From contig NC_063264.1 of assembly GCF_019578655.1 (NCBI RefSeq), positions 24,389,688-24,453,687 of the forward strand: 64,000 bases of DNA, read 5' to 3'. The position numbers and the translations under genes were made by a program. The stretch's first letter is position 1. Every line of letters starts with the position of its first letter. The DNA is from Ricinus communis. Lineage: Eukaryota > Streptophyta > Magnoliopsida > Malpighiales > Euphorbiaceae. Positions 23,213-37,244 of the stretch are shown here, one piece after another. The notes beneath the pieces were generated by a model. That model was not told the origin of the DNA. It was given only the letters and a program-made list of their open reading frames with translations, and made no database searches.

Positions 23213-24706
23213 GTGACTTTTTACCTAAATTAATTTAATTAAAATAAATACAAATTAGAAAAATTAATCTTAGGAATAATAAAGTTTTATTTAAGTTAAA
23301 AGACACTATATTTAAATCCTAAATACACTTAAATATATCATATATTTTCCTCTTTGCCTCTCGAGAAATCAAATCTCTTCTACATAAATAGTCACGTGAG
23401 TAGTTTAGGATTTTGTTTTAAGATTTAATTTTAAGTTACCTTAGAATTTAATCTCTTTAGTTTCATTAGGATTATTTATTATTTTTAATTATTTTTTTTC
23501 TTTTTTCTTTTTTGTATAATTATCAATGATGTGTGTTTAAGCATATTTCTAAAGTTTGGACAGTAGAGATTGGAATTTAAATTCATAGCTTACGTATTGC
23601 AAAAGTACAGGGAAATGTTTTACCTTTTTCCTCTTTTCTTATTCTTTATTTTTATATATACAATGACGTTGAAAACAATGTCAAATTTAAGATTAGGGAA
23701 GAAAAATAGAATATTTCTTTTTAATTAATTTTAATATGCCATGTGATTAACAACTTTCAGTAATTTTTATAAAATTTTAAAATTTTTACTCAATTTTTTG
23801 TTATTATTCTACATAAGAATCAATGAAAGAATGTTATTATATTTAATTCTTGAATTCTTGAGTTAGTATTTAAGCATGTATATAAACTCATGAGTTTAGT
23901 TGTGCTTAATTGATCGAATATCCTTTCTTTGCATATGGACATGATGAGTAGTTTGACAAGTTTGAGTTGAGTATAATTAGAAGTGTATGATTTAGATTAT
24001 TATTTCCTTGTTATTACTTGCCTAAGCTTAGTGAGATATAATATAGAAAAAAAAAATGTATGTTTAATAATTTTACTCTGCTAATTTTAGCTGCTTAGTA
24101 ATCAGGGATCTTCATAATCAATGTTGATTTTTGCGTTAAATGATAATTAAAGTTATGAGTATGTAAAGCATCTTGATTTAATATTATATTGAGTAATTAT
24201 ATGCATTCAATACCCATGTTAACATTTGCGTAAAAAGAGATGTTAACATCTCAAGAAAGAAAGAAATTCTCCAAGTATCAAGTTTAAATTTAAAGAACTA
24301 TAAAAAAATAGAAAAAGATAATTAAAAGAGCTTGAAAAGCAATTGTTATAAAACAAATTCTATTGATCTCTTATTTTGCATGATTATTTGCCCTTTGAAT
24401 AAGATTATAATGATTTAGATTATGCATTATAGTTGTATCCTTTAAAGATGAGTTAGACTATTTATTGTAAAACATGTGTGAATGATGGTATGCTTGAACC
24501 TTTTGTTAAAAATGATTTAGTTTATACTTTAAAAAAATTATAATTTAGGTCTTTTCTGGGTTGGCATGATTTTTGCATTAGTGAGTTTCTTTTGAGTAAT
24601 AGCTTGAAGCTGAATATGATTGTTCTTCATGATTTTTGCAAAGGTTAATTGTTAGTTGTTGTTTAGTTGAGGACAAGTAAAGGTTTAAGTGTTGGGGTAT
24701 TTGATA

Positions 24707-25610
24707 TGTTAAAATTATATATAGATATTTTAGTCATTTTTAAGCTTTAATGATATATTTTCTACATATAATATAATGAAAATAAGTATTTATATCTCAC
24801 TTAAGCTTAATTGTCTATTTTCAAATAATATTAGCAAAATAGAGAATTATGAAGTAAAATACTCAAAAGGGGGCTTAATATGACATTTTGCTGTCAAGAT
24901 CTAAGACGGAGACGCGTGGACTAGACCAGTTATCTTCTTACTTGAAGGTTTCTGGATTTCAAGGGAGCTTTTATTTTCTTGTTCTTATGTCTTTCTATTT
25001 AATTATAACGACCATTGGATTAAGTATGTCATACTAATTTTCTGAAGTGTTTAGTTTAGTTTTTTTTACTTATGTATGAACCTTGTTATTTATTTATTTG
25101 ATGAATGATTTCTTTATCTTCATATATTTATTATTTTCAATTATTATTGTTGGTTGACCATCATATCAATTTAATAATAATATTTGTTATGAAAATATTT
25201 AGGTTGAATGTATGAGAAGACACCATCTTTACTTCAATTTATGTTCGTATAAGAAACTTTAGTTGCATCATTAGTTTGAGTGGCTAAAAGAAAAGGCACA
25301 TCATCATCTCATTCATTAGATCTAGGCTTAAGGGAATTACTAAGTAAATAGCTAGGCTAAATACTAGTTTTATCATATAGTTTTGATACATCATAATTAT
25401 TGTATATTTATTTTATAGGTTATTATAATTATTTTATAAATATTTTATTTCTCTAAAATATTGATTTAGAATGTTTAGATTTATTTTCGAGTACTTTTTG
25501 TCTGATAGTTTTTATAATAATGCTCTGCAATTTCTTATGAGATCGATCTCGTGATAAACTTATCATTACTGTAGGACCGGTTCGTGCACTTGCACGACAT
25601 TAAGTATTTA
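24707..25610 (+). repeat. Probable 3' LTR of the decayed Gypsy-like element
   Basis: Starts TGTTAAAATTATATATAG right after the polypurine-like gttggggtatttgata. Part of it (about 25107-25345) is similar to another window segment at 60406-60645, showing that it is a dispersed repeat. The right end is placed at the ggaccggttcgtgcacttgca stretch, a common plant Gypsy LTR 3' end. Confidence 0.5.
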
Positions 25611-25990
25611 TCATATAATAAAATGTTAAAAATATTAAAAAATAAATTTTTACCACTATTCAATTAATTCATAATTATACCAATTAAATCAAATAGCATT
25701 AAAAAAAGATGCCTAATAAAGCAAATAAAGAGTTTTGTTTAAGATCTAACAAAATGTTTGATTCACGGAATTTCTTAACTAAGCCATAGTATTAGTAAAT
25801 AACATTATGTTTGTTTTTCTTAACAAAGATACTCTTGTATTACTAATCTTAAAAAATTGATTTAGCTATAAGATCTATGAATATAAGAAAATTTGACAAA
25901 TCTAAACATCTTCAATAAATTAAATAAATTATTAAAAATGGTGCACACTATTGCAGGAATTGGAGTTAACTCATCGGCTATCTAAATGAC
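25611..25990. other. Intergenic AT-rich DNA
   Basis: No gene or recognised repeat was seen between the Gypsy-like LTR and the LINE. Confidence 0.4.
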
Positions 25991-25993
25991 TCT

Positions 25994-28900
25994 TTAAGGC
26001 ATCTCTTTGAAATATAACTTTTGGCTCATAAAATTTTGATGCCTATCTCTTAATGCAAGGGTTTCTAGTATAAAATGATCTAATATGCCAATATACAGTT
26101 TAGAAAAATACTGTATAGTTTCATCATTTGTGTTCCTAGCAAGAAATCCTACAATTCCTCTGTTTATCTTGCTTCTACTAACAACATCAAAATTTATCTT
26201 GATCCAATCTTGTTGAGGAGGATGTTGGGGATATAAGTTTGACATAGGCCTTTGATCCGTTTGAGTTTCTTTCCTTATAACTACATTATATTCAAATAAT
26301 TCATGATTAGTTGTTATGATAATCTCCTCCTCTTATAGCCATTTAACTACATTCATATTCCTTCCTTTTCATATATTCTAGTGTAAATACCACCATTCAT
26401 ATTGTTGAATCCTCAATACTTTCTTCTTGTAGTTTCTGTCCAAGTTTATCTCATGTTGATGAAAAGGAATTCAAGTGAAATACCAATGATATAATGTGTA
26501 AGGGAGATCGACACCAGATGTGTTGAGTATAAGAATATAAAAAGAAGAGGCGCATCCTAGTTTCTAAGGCTCCATACCACTGACAATCTCTCTCCACACC
26601 TAATCTTCGATTCATGAGAGCTCCTACTATAACACATTTGATAAAAGCTTCCACATAAACATTTTCACTTTATTTGGTATTTTCATTTTTCATAAATGCT
26701 TCCATTGTCGTCCTTCTAAAGGAACCCCATTTGCTCAATAGACTAATTTTCTTGGTTGATTATATGTGTTTCAAAGAAAAAATCCCGAGCCTACTGTGTA
26801 GCATCCTGATGCGTTATAATGCCATATCAAGGTATCCATTGAATTTCTTGAACTTATAGGAATTCTGAGAATAGCTGCCACTTGTGTAGCCAAAAATTAT
26901 TATTGAAGAAGAGCAACGTTCCATGCTTTGTGGTTAGAATTAATAAAATGAGCCATATTTGCATCTAATAATGCTAGAGAGGACAGTACTTGTATGACTG
27001 TTAGATCATCGATAGGAACACAAGAATCCTGAAAAGCCTTTATTGACACTCCATTGTCAATTTTCCATCTAGTTCCAGAGGAGATTAGATGCCTTCTTTT
27101 ACATAAGCTCTTGTATGCCCACGAGGGGTTCAATCCCACATCAATGAAGAATATCTGAAGTTGGAAAATATCTTTGTTTTGCTACTAAGGATTCTAGTTT
27201 AATGAGTACTTTCCAAACCTATTTCGCTAATAATGTCATGTTAAAACCATGTAGATCCTTAAAACCCAATCTTTCACTTGATTTACTTTTACAAAAAGAA
27301 CTCCAAGTAATCTAGGGCATCCTTTTTTGCTAGTTGTGTTGCCCCTACCAGAAATTAGCTAATATTTGATTAGTTTCCTAATATACTCCAATTGGTATCA
27401 TGAAATAACTCATAGAGTATACAAGAATAACATATGCCATTAATTTAATAAGTATTTCTCTGCTTGCTGGAGAAAGGAATTTCTTCTTCCAACCAGACAC
27501 CTTCCCATGCGCACCTTGGAGACCAATTCCATAAAATTTTTCTTTTTGGATTTATCAATGATAGTAGGTAATCCAAGATAATGATTTAAATTGCCAACAT
27601 TAGATATCTAAAAAATTCCTGCAACATGAACCTATATATTCTTTGGAGTATTCATACTAAAATAAATTGTTGATTTTATTGGATTTTTTTCCTGCCCAAT
27701 AGGTTGATCATATAATTGTAAAATATTCTTTAAAGAAAATGCCTTAGTAGAGGATGATTCATAGAAAAACATAGAGTCGTCCATGAATAACAGATGATAA
27801 ATATATGGACTTTTTCTAGCTACATGAATTCTTCAAAGACTACTATAATTTTTTGCTTGAATGCACAAGTGAGATAATCTTTCAGCACAAATTAAGAATA
27901 AGAGAGGTGATAGAAGATGACCTTGGTGAACACCTCTGGTTGGCTTAATTTATCCCTCAAAGAGCTATTTTTATTCATATCATAGGAGACTGTTGTAATA
28001 CATTCCATAATCCACCATGTCCATTTATCCGAGAAGCCAAATGCATTGAGAATATGATTGATGTATGACCATTCTAATTTATCATATGCTTTAATCATAT
28101 CCATTTTGATGGGCGTACCTCCCAATTTGCCCTTTCGCCTATTTCTAAGAGATGCACAATTTCATGGCATACCAATATGTTATCCGAGATACATCTTTCT
28201 TTTGTGAAAGCGCTTTGATAAAATCTAATTATTCTAGGCATTATTTTCTGCAATCTTGTTACCAATAACTTAGAATTAATTTTGCAGTACACAAAACATA
28301 AGCTTATTAGACGCCATTGATGCATGGAAGTCAGATTCAACCCTTTAGAAATCAAAACGATTATTGTATGATTAACACTCTGAAGAACTTGACCTCCTGC
28401 AAAAAGTGATGAAACAGAATGAAAAATGCCATCTTTTAGAACATCTCAATATCTTTGAAAAAATTTGCCCGTAAATCCATCTCAGCTTGGAGCTTTATCA
28501 GGATGCATAGGAAAAGCCGCCATTTTAACTTTCTCCATTGAGAAAGGAGCTGTTAGCCTACAATTATGTTCATCACTCACTTTTGGCTGTATATTTTCTG
28601 TGACTGCTTGAAAATTAGAAGGATCTGACGATTGAAAGAGTATTTGAAAATAATTTTTCGTTATCCAAGTTATACTTACATGATCGGATGCCCACTTTCT
28701 TTGATCATTCATCAATCCCCAAATTTAATTAATTCTTCTTCTTTGAGCAACTGCCACATGGAAATACCTTGAATTACTATCCCTAACTCTAATCCAAGTA
28801 TTAACATGCTTTTTAAACCCAATGTGCGTCCTCTTTATTAATTTCATGCCTTAAGCATTCTTAAAGACTTCTAATAGCATGCATGTCGGTTCCATTAGAG

Positions 28901-30130
28901 AGAAGCTTGATATGTTCTAAATTAGCTTTAATATTCTCTATTTCCACCTTGGAGTTTTTATTCCCTCATGTACCAATCAAGTGAAGATTGGCGACAACAT
29001 TTCAATTTAGTCATGACTTGAAACATTTTAGAAGTAATACAATCCTTATTCCGAGTTGATTGAAAAAGCTCATTAACATCAAAAGAATGAATCCATCTTT
29101 TATCAAATCGAAACAATTTCTTATTGTGGTAAGATAAAGGGCAAGTATCCAATATTAAAGGTCTATGATCTGATCCAAGATCATTTAAGTGATGAATTAC
29201 AATATTAGGAAATAAAGCATTCCATTCTGGTGAACAAAGGCCCCAATTTATTCTTTCATGAACATTATAATGCCAAGACCTCCTGTTATTCCATATGAAT
29301 ATAGGCTCTTGAATTGAAACTGGACTAAAACATAAAGCCATGTTAAATTGAATAAAGCTATGATGATTGTATCTTATAAGATCCTTGCCTCCAATTTTAT
29401 CCTTTGGTGAAAGCATAACATTGAGGTCTCCCAAGAATAAACTAGACATAATCTCTAAAGCATGATAATAAGCAAACATAATATTGATTTGAGTACTACG
29501 TACTATACAGTTACAACTAAGATAACATACAAACAAGTCCCAGTATGAATCAAAATTTCTAACTTTACAATGACAAAAGTATCTCATTTAGATAGGATTT
29601 GAAAAAATGTCTTTCCATCCTAGGGCTAACCCACCCAAGGTACCAACAGAGCTGATTATAACTTGATCAAGATAACCATATGCATGTAAAATTATGCATA
29701 CATGAGCATCCAAAACCTTTATTTTTATTAGAAAAATAAAATCTAGAAGATAAAGAACAACTTGTTCCCTTAGACATCTAATTGTCAAGGCTCTTCCAAT
29801 TACCTGACAGTTCCAGCTGAATATCTTCATGATGACTAGTGGGACCATTCATGGCTGGCTTGCTCCACCTGTTTAGAAACATTATCCTTAAGATGGCGAG
29901 ATTTAAGCTTTGATTCCTTTGCTTTATCTTTCTCTTCAATGCTACATTTGTAAGGTATAATTAATGTAGGAGACTCAGAAACTTCAGTTATCATAACCCC
30001 TCGCCTTGCTTTAGTTTTCCATTTCCTGGCTTGAAATGTTATTTCTATTTCCTACAAAGAGTTGTCATAAAAAATATATGAAGATGGGTGATATATATTT
30101 GAAATAGCTGGTGTAACTGTTATTGCAACC
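25994..30130 (-). pseudogene. Decayed LINE (non-LTR retrotransposon), ORF2
   Basis: Minus-strand ORF2 domains are in order. The endonuclease starts MKIFSWNCQ (about 29830) and continues in the 28958-29587 frame with FLGDLNVMLSP and DLGSDHRPLIL. Reverse transcriptase has HPDKAPS (about 28482-28500), WRLISLCFVYCKINSKLLVTRL (28095-28355 frame), IKMDMIKAYDKLEW (27892-28125 frame) and the catalytic FMDDS (about 27790-27776), where FADDS is usual. An RNase H-like part lies at 25994-26245 (WIKINFDVVSRSKINRGIVGF). Sequence upstream to about 30130 (ARKWKTKARRG) resembles the region before the endonuclease in plant LINEs. Many stops and frameshifts make it nonfunctional. ORF1, a poly(A) tail and target duplications were not seen. 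Confidence 0.82.
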
Positions 30131-31252
30131 CTAATTGCATCAATGGACAAATAAAGTGGAGCTATTCAAGAAAATAGGCGAGGAACATAGTAAATCACTC
30201 TCTTGAATTTTCTGGTTCTTCAATTATTACGTTTGTTACATATGATAGAGTTTGGGATTTAGTTACTTTGCAAATGAAGAATTGATATGTGGTATACAGA
30301 GCAAATAAAAAAAGTTATTAAGAAATAAAAATATGACATATTAAATTCTTATTGGCTAGGGACGAAATTATAATCAGAATTAAAATTTTATCACCAAAAT
30401 AAAACTAAATACAAAATTCGGTAAATTTATATTATTATTCTCAATTCTCAATTTTCTTTTTTATTATTTAAATATCCAAGAATTCCACGAATAGTGCAAC
30501 TATTTTTAATCTTCCATATCCTTAGTAAATTTTAATTTTAGTGTTGAAGTTACTTCTGAGAGATGGTTCCAGTCTCTGTCATTTACCTGGTGCAGAAACA
30601 CCCCTACTGGAGGAGCCACCATGTCCACTAGATCACCTTCAACACCTCCACCATCATATCACCTTCCCAGTAGATTCTTTCTACACCAGAAAAAAAAAAA
30701 AGCAGTGAGATGTTTAAGTGTTTCTTTCCTATTTCATAACCTTGGGAATCTCCTATTTTTCTGGGTTTTGTGTTTGCACATGAATTTGGAGTGCATGTAT
30801 GCATTGGTCCTGCATTTCCAAACTACTTTTCAGTTAAAACCATTTGAGAATCTCAATTTAAAAAAAAAAATACCTACAATAGAGTACAAGAACTAATCAG
30901 TTATTTCTTTTATCGCTCCGAACATGCCAAGATTAGCATTGATGGTATTTCAATACCTTCGCCGGTGCCTGTGCAAATTAAAACAAACAAAGAAACTACA
31001 TATAGAAAGTACTACATGAGTGGATATATAGGAATCCAAATCTGCTGAATCGCTCATGTTTGCTCGTTGTTCAAGAATTATTGTTTAGGCAATTCATACC
31101 ATCCATACATAGTATTTTGATCTAAGATTTCAATTCCTTCATATTTCACCAGTAACATATTGTTCCATGTCCAAAATGTAACTGATTTACAATAATGAAC
31201 TTCAATTTTTATTCCAATTGATTTTTATTCTATTTTATTTTATTTAGTTTGC
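30131..31252. other. Intergenic DNA left of the duplicated block
   Basis: No supported gene. The plus-strand frame at 30621-30896 is proline/serine-rich and then runs into poly(A)-coded lysines; nothing else supports it. Confidence 0.45.
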
Positions 31253-31971
31253 ACAAAAAGAAATGGGTTCCTTGAAGGAAGAAGCCATCATCTTAAATTG
31301 GGGGTTGAGAGATTATATTTATTATCAGTCACCTGCTTGTGTGTTTTATAAATTAGTTTTATTATTTTAGTTATAAATTCTTTTAATTTAAAATTTTATA
31401 ATTTTATTAATAATTTAATAAATGATAATTGACATAGTCAAAATTAAATATTTTTTCTATTCTAATACAACTAAAATTTTTAAACTATTATTTTATTGAA
31501 GTGCTAAAACTGTTGTTCCTAAATTTAACAATGATGTTAAAATTGCAAAAACGCTCAAAGTTGTGATTTCAATTTGCAATTAGGCCATTATAATTTTCCT
31601 ATTTATTTATACTTATATTGTGTAAGCATCAATTTCTAGATAAAGGGGCAGTAGCAACTCCAACATTGTAAGGGAAATCTTCATTTCATTCATGAACATG
31701 TGTTCGTGTTACTGAGGGAAAGGCTGCCTCATTTAGGCATACCAATGGCGAGCATTTTCCTTCAATTTGCATCAGGAAAGTTCAACTTGGTCTTTTCTTT
31801 TTCTCCATTTCTAAGCTTGTAAAAGAGCTATTCCATTATTCAGGCTTGAATACAAGAGTGAGCATTAGAAAAACCACAAGGGAACCACACAGGTGAAATT
31901 ATGTATTTCCAAGAAAAGGAAGCTTTAGCAAAGGATGGAGAATTACACTGTCTTGGGAGGATTCGTCAGCT

Positions 31972-34900
31972 TCACGACAGACCAATGACCTTACCAGTGG
32001 CAGTGTCGACATCAATGTCATAAAAGCAAGGCCTTGTCGGAAGCCCCGGCATGGTGCTCATTGTCCCAACTAAAGGATAAATAAAACCAGCCCCGATGCT
32101 TGCCCTCACATCCCTAATCGGTAAAATAAATCCAGAAGGAGCTCCTTTCTCAGCTGCATTGTGTGAAAATGAATACTGGGTCTTAGCCATGCAGATTGGT
32201 AGACCAGAGAACCCCTGTCGGCTGTACATCTCAATCTGCTTCTTAGCCTACACAGATGAAAAGGGAAATCATGTTAAAGAAATAGATCCCAACTGGCGCA
32301 GAACTTATTAAAAAATTACCTAGGGCCTAAGAGCATAAAACAAACTTGGATTTTAATTAAACAGCAAAGTTAATAGAGTTTCAGACTTTCAGTAAATGTA
32401 TTCCATCAATTAACTGCCATTAAATTTAACTGGAAACAAATGTCCATCATATTCTTGTTTTTCAGGCAAACAGAATGACATGTCAGACATAATTCCAAAC
32501 ATGTTTAGCACGAGTACTGCTGCACACAGTGAACAGATGCAGTTTCTCATTTGCCCCGTGTTATACACTAATTTAGCACCAATTACTGCAAAGAATGTTT
32601 AAAGTGAGGTTTCTTGCTGCCCGAAAGGAAGATAAATGTAGTTTCCAAGTATTTCTACTCACATTCAACAGCAGGTGATTGTTGAAATACTTAAGAGAAA
32701 GAAGTTCATGATGACATGTGTTGTTTGAAATTTGATGCAATTTAAAACTTTAGATTCAAACTGAAGAAACCATGGGGATTCAGGATTCCCTTTTGTAAAG
32801 TCAATAAAAGGAGAGTGATGCCCGATTCAACCAGATGAAAGCACAGAAGATCTAACTATATTTCTAATGCTAGTGGGTAAAAACAATGAACTCCTACCTG
32901 CCAATAAAAGTCACTTCAGCAAGGGTACAAATAAGAAGAAGCGTAAAACTTTGCATACTTCCAATTTTACTAGCTTTATATTGTGCTAGTGATTGTGTGC
33001 AAGTGCATGTAAACCAATTAGCATTTCATTAGATTTCCAATTCATTCAACATGGTCAATGCTTCAACTCATTTCAGATCAGCAATTAACAAGTTATTTTG
33101 AAACCTAAACAACATCCAATGAATATTTGTATTTGGAATAAGGTTCAATTTGGTCCTCGAGCTCTGAAATCAAGCTCAATTTGGTCCTTTTTCCTTTACA
33201 ACCAGTTTATCCCCTGAGCTTTTAAAATAGGTCTAGTTTGGCCATTTTTTGAAAGACTGAGTTACACATGCTATATAGTGCAATTTAGCCACCCAACTTC
33301 GGACGCGGACTAAATTTGGTAACAAACTTTTCGCGAGGGAACAATTTGACCCTGATTAAAGATAACTTAATTATAAATTTCTAATTAAATTTATGTATTA
33401 AGTTTTTCTTATGTATTTTAGATTTGATTAGTTTGTCGAGCAAATAAAGAAGTTGGTGGTGGTATGCGTTTTGGTGCTAATGGTGGCAATGATTTTAGTT
33501 TTGAAATTGCATTCATTCTCTTATAGTTGATGGATGATTTAATCAACTGGTGGTAGTAACAGTGCGGAGGCTAATAAAGAGACAATGATAGTAGTGTTGT
33601 ATAGTAACTTCACATCTATGCTCTTGTGATAATTTGGTGATTGTTTGATTTCGAAGGTTTCGGTAGTGGTGGAGGGTTGTTGGCAGCGGCAGTAGGGGGA
33701 TATTTTAATAGTTTAATTGACTGTTGGTAATTTTAAAAGTTAATATTTATTATTGCTAATTAAATTTAAAAAACAGAATATAGTTCAATTTAACCTCCTA
33801 ACTTCTCATTTGGGCTCAACTTGGCCCCCAACATTGGCTCAGGAATAGATTTGGCTTCTCTCAGAAACAACCAAAAGAACCTATTTAGAAAGTTAAGGGG
33901 TAGTTGTAAAGGAGAGAAAAGGCTAAATTGAGCTTGAATACAATGTTCAAAGGCCAAATTGAACCTTATTCCTTTGCATTTTCTATCCACAAGGATTGTG
34001 TATGCTTTGGTTCCATTTCATTTCTTGTATTAAACTCGAGAAATTTCACAATAGTGAATAATTTGTTAAATTAAGCACTAAGCTAAAGTTCCAACCATAA
34101 AGGGCAAGTGTTAGCATGAAAATATCAATTTTTGGGAGAAGGTACGAATGTGAATTCAAAGAGTCAACTCTGAAAAAATTAAGTAAAAGCTTTTACCTGC
34201 TCTGAGTACTCAACAGCACTAGCACCATATGACCTTGCTATTGCCTCGATTTTCTCTTCAATGCTAATGTCCAAAGGATATAAGAACTTCAACGGCTGTG
34301 TCACGTTCTCACAGGCCCTTTGAACTGCAATTCCTAGATCCACCTGAATATGATGACAGAGTTAGTTGGCCAATGAAAAAAAGTTAAAAGCCAATCCCAG
34401 AGATATCAACTTATTTCTCTACCATAACTGCAACCGGAGCAGCAGAACCTCAGGATGCAGGTTCGTAATAAGCGAAAAGTGGCCTTAGTCTCAGTCTTGA
34501 ATATCTAAGAGTTTATACAACACCTTGCCTACCTTTTTAAAGGAAGGAATGATAATTGAATTTATCTTCATTTCTCTAGAATCTATTCGAGATCTATCCA
34601 AGGACTGAACACCTTACCCACATTTATTCCATTCCATCTATCCTAAAATTTTATTTTTTTCCATTTTTATTTTCCTATCGTGGTAAGAAAGTTGGCATCA
34701 AATCAAGATCAGATGTCGTGTAAGAACTAATTTCTTCTTCTAAATTCAGAATGACAATAGACAAAATATGAAGAAGTGACTGACCGCTCCCTTCCCACCA
34801 TGGGCATGATGTGTGCAGACAACAGCATCAAATGCCCCAGCTGCCAATGCTGCATTTTTAACTGCATTAAGTTCTGCTTCAGAATCAGTTGAGAACATGT

Positions 34901-37244
34901 TCACAGCAACAACAACATTTACACCGTAAGCTTTGGTGTTTGAAATATGCCTAGCCAGATTTACACAACCAGCTTCAACCAAAGCCACATTCTCAGTTGT
35001 ATAGGCACGGTCAAGAGGCTTCCCAGCAACTACTTCTGGCCCACCACCATGCATTTTCAGGGCCCTAATTGTTGCAACGATAATAGCACACTGAGGCACT
35101 AAACCACTATATCGGCACTTTATATTCATAAACTTTTCGGTTCCAATGTCAGCACCAAAGCCTGCTTCTGTGACCACAAAGCCACCAGGTCCGACCAGTT
35201 TCAATGCAATCTTATCAGCAACAATAGAAGAATTTCCATGAGCAATGTTTGCAAAAGGACCAGCATGAACAAGAACAGGGGTTCCTTCCAGGGTCTGCAT
35301 TAAAGTAGGATTAATTGCATCCTTCATTAGTACAGTCAAAGCACCTCCAAGACCAAGATCATCAGCTGTTATTGGGTCACCAGCCTTGCTATTTCCAATC
35401 ACCATTTTTCCAAGCCTCTCTCTCATATCAGAAAGAGATGTTGTCAGGGCCAAAACTGCCATTATCTCACTTGCAACGGAAATGTCAAATCCTGTTTCTC
35501 TCACCATCCCCTTTTCTTCAGGACCTTGGCCAACGGTGATCTTCCTCAAGAACCTGTCATTGACATCCATCACTCTCCTCCATGTAATTGAATCCGGGGC
35601 AATATCAAGCCTTGCAAATTTCTTGACTTCTTGTGCTGTAAGGTCCTCTGGTTTGGTCTTGGATATACCAAGTTTCTTCAGACGCCTAAACATTATGTCA
35701 CTAAAACTTCTTTTCCCTTCTTTATTCGGTGGGCATAGTCGGTTCAAAAGAGCCTTATCTGATTGTGTAGACTCATGAAAAATCCGGGTATCAATAGCAG
35801 CTGCTAGTAGGTTGTTTGCAGCTGTTATAGCATGAATATCTCCTGTTAGGTGAAGATTGAATTCATCCATTGGAATCACTTGACTATAACCACCACCTGC
35901 TGCACCTCCTTTAATTCCAAAAGTTGGCCCTTGTGATGGCTGACGAAGGCAGGTGACAACCTAACATCACAAACAGAGAGAATTTCTCTTAGACTAGTTC
36001 CAACTTTGTATAACAAAAGCTAGCAAATCTTTGTGTTAGAACATCATAATATATGTATCCTTGCAACTCTCATGAAGAGAGTAAACCATTTATACCAAAT
36101 ACGCAAAGAAGATACAGAAAGCAACTGCCAACTGTAAACAAAGTTCCATGTATCTAAACCAGCTTAACATGCTTATCTAGAAAAGAAACCAAGCACAAAA
36201 AAGTACATTGAAGAAGTGTGGACTATTATACCTTTAGTTATGTGACTACCTAAATACAGTCAATGCATCTGATGAGAAAATGATATACTTATTAATGACC
36301 GATCTAGGAAGCAAATTTTACGGATTCACAATTGACTGAATGAGTATTTAAGGTCGGTAGTTTTTTTAAGGTCGGTAATTCTAGAAACCAAAAGAGGTAA
36401 TGTCGTAATATTAAGCAAGATAACGGTAATCAAATGGAAGAAAACCAAATATCTTGCTCGGCTAAAAAATTTGATCAGCATTTCAAAATTAAAGTGAAAT
36501 AATAGGAGAACAATCACTTTAATTAAGATCAGTTCTCCTGAAGAGTGTAAAAATTTGTAGGCTCTTCAAGACCTACTATGAAGTCATCTATCTTCACAAA
36601 TAGAACAACCATGGACTTCTACTTACATCAAGCAAGACTTCATAATGATACTTGATTATGCCCAATTATAGATATATGGAATCACACAAAATGACTGGAA
36701 GTAATGCCATAAAACAGTCAATAATTATTAAAACTGTAAAGCTCAATATCAAATTAAGATCTATTTAACAAACAAAAGAGCTACCTTTTTATCAAGAAAA
36801 GCACCCAAAGCTTGACAAAGCCCAACTGTAGTAGTAGACTTGCCTTCCCCAAGTGGTGTAGGTGTAATCCCTCCAACAACCACATAGTACCCATCTGCTG
36901 TTCCTTCAAGCTCATCAAGAACAGACAATAATACCTACACAAGACAATTTAAAAATAAAAAGAACTCTACAAAAGAGTCCACATTTAACTGAATATTCTT
37001 GTCTTTATCATCCATAACTGAATCTAAAAAGGCAACCAATCAAAAGAAAGAAAGAGATTAGATGGTAAAAAGGAATCACCTTGGCCTTGTATTTGCCAAA
37101 AAGATCATAATGGTTAGGACTGAGATTAAGTTCATTAGCGATTTGAGATATATGAAAAGGCTCAACTGAGTTAGCAATGTCTATATCTGCTGGTACTGGT
37201 GACACCACTTCCAGCTTCCTCACTGTCCTTGATGATGAACTCAT
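31972..37244 (-). CDS. THFS: Formate--tetrahydrofolate ligase (10-formyl-THF synthetase), intact copy
   Basis: Makes 10-formyl-tetrahydrofolate from formate, tetrahydrofolate and ATP, feeding one-carbon metabolism; plants carry the monofunctional enzyme. Five exons: 37080-37244, 36785-36934, 34785-35960, 34197-34343 and 31972-32247 (55, 50, 392, 49 and 91 codons plus stop), total 637 residues, the usual plant length. Every exon is a whole number of codons and every intron is phase 0 with GT-AG ends. The ATP-binding loop [11 protein letters not shown] is at residues 79-89. Other family hallmarks are [15 protein letters not shown] (119-133), [12 protein letters not shown] in exon 3, [10 protein letters not shown] at the end of exon 3, and [20 protein letters not shown] in exon 5. 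No stop or shift was found. Intron 4 carries a Mutator-like insertion. A decayed duplicate lies at 50807-56009. Confidence 0.96.
33135..33972. mobile_element. Mutator-like TIR element in THFS intron 4, copy A
   Basis: 838 bp with long terminal inverted repeats (ggaataaggttcaatttgg at the left, its inverse at the right; similarity continues inward about 100 bp). It is flanked by 9-bp near-identical duplications, tttgtattt (33126-33134) and tttgcattt (33973-33981); 9-bp duplications are characteristic of Mutator-like elements. No transposase frame is present, so it is non-autonomous. Confidence 0.8.

Larger units (their letters stand above)
22385..25610 (+). mobile_element. Decayed Gypsy-like LTR retroelement, mostly 3' region
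   Basis: A block beginning aattatatatagatatttta at about 22388 recurs at about 24714. The two copies align for some 200 bp (through gagaattatgaagtaaaa to gagac-tg). Just before the second copy is gaggacaagtaaaggtttaa followed by gtgttggggtatttgatatg, the usual end of the internal region and polypurine tract in plant Gypsy elements, so 24707 is read as the start of the 3' LTR. That LTR would end near 25610 (gtgcacttgcacgaca). The left copy matches only its first 200 bp or so. No coding domain is readable in between. Confidence 0.5.

Noticed and set aside
30621..30896. Plus-strand 91-codon frame starting MSTRSPSTPPP
   Set aside because: Proline/serine-rich then lysines from poly(A); no splice or family support.
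35386..35778. Plus-strand frame of 130 codons at the THFS locus, also seen at 54249-54503
   Set aside because: Antisense shadow of the conserved THFS exon 3.
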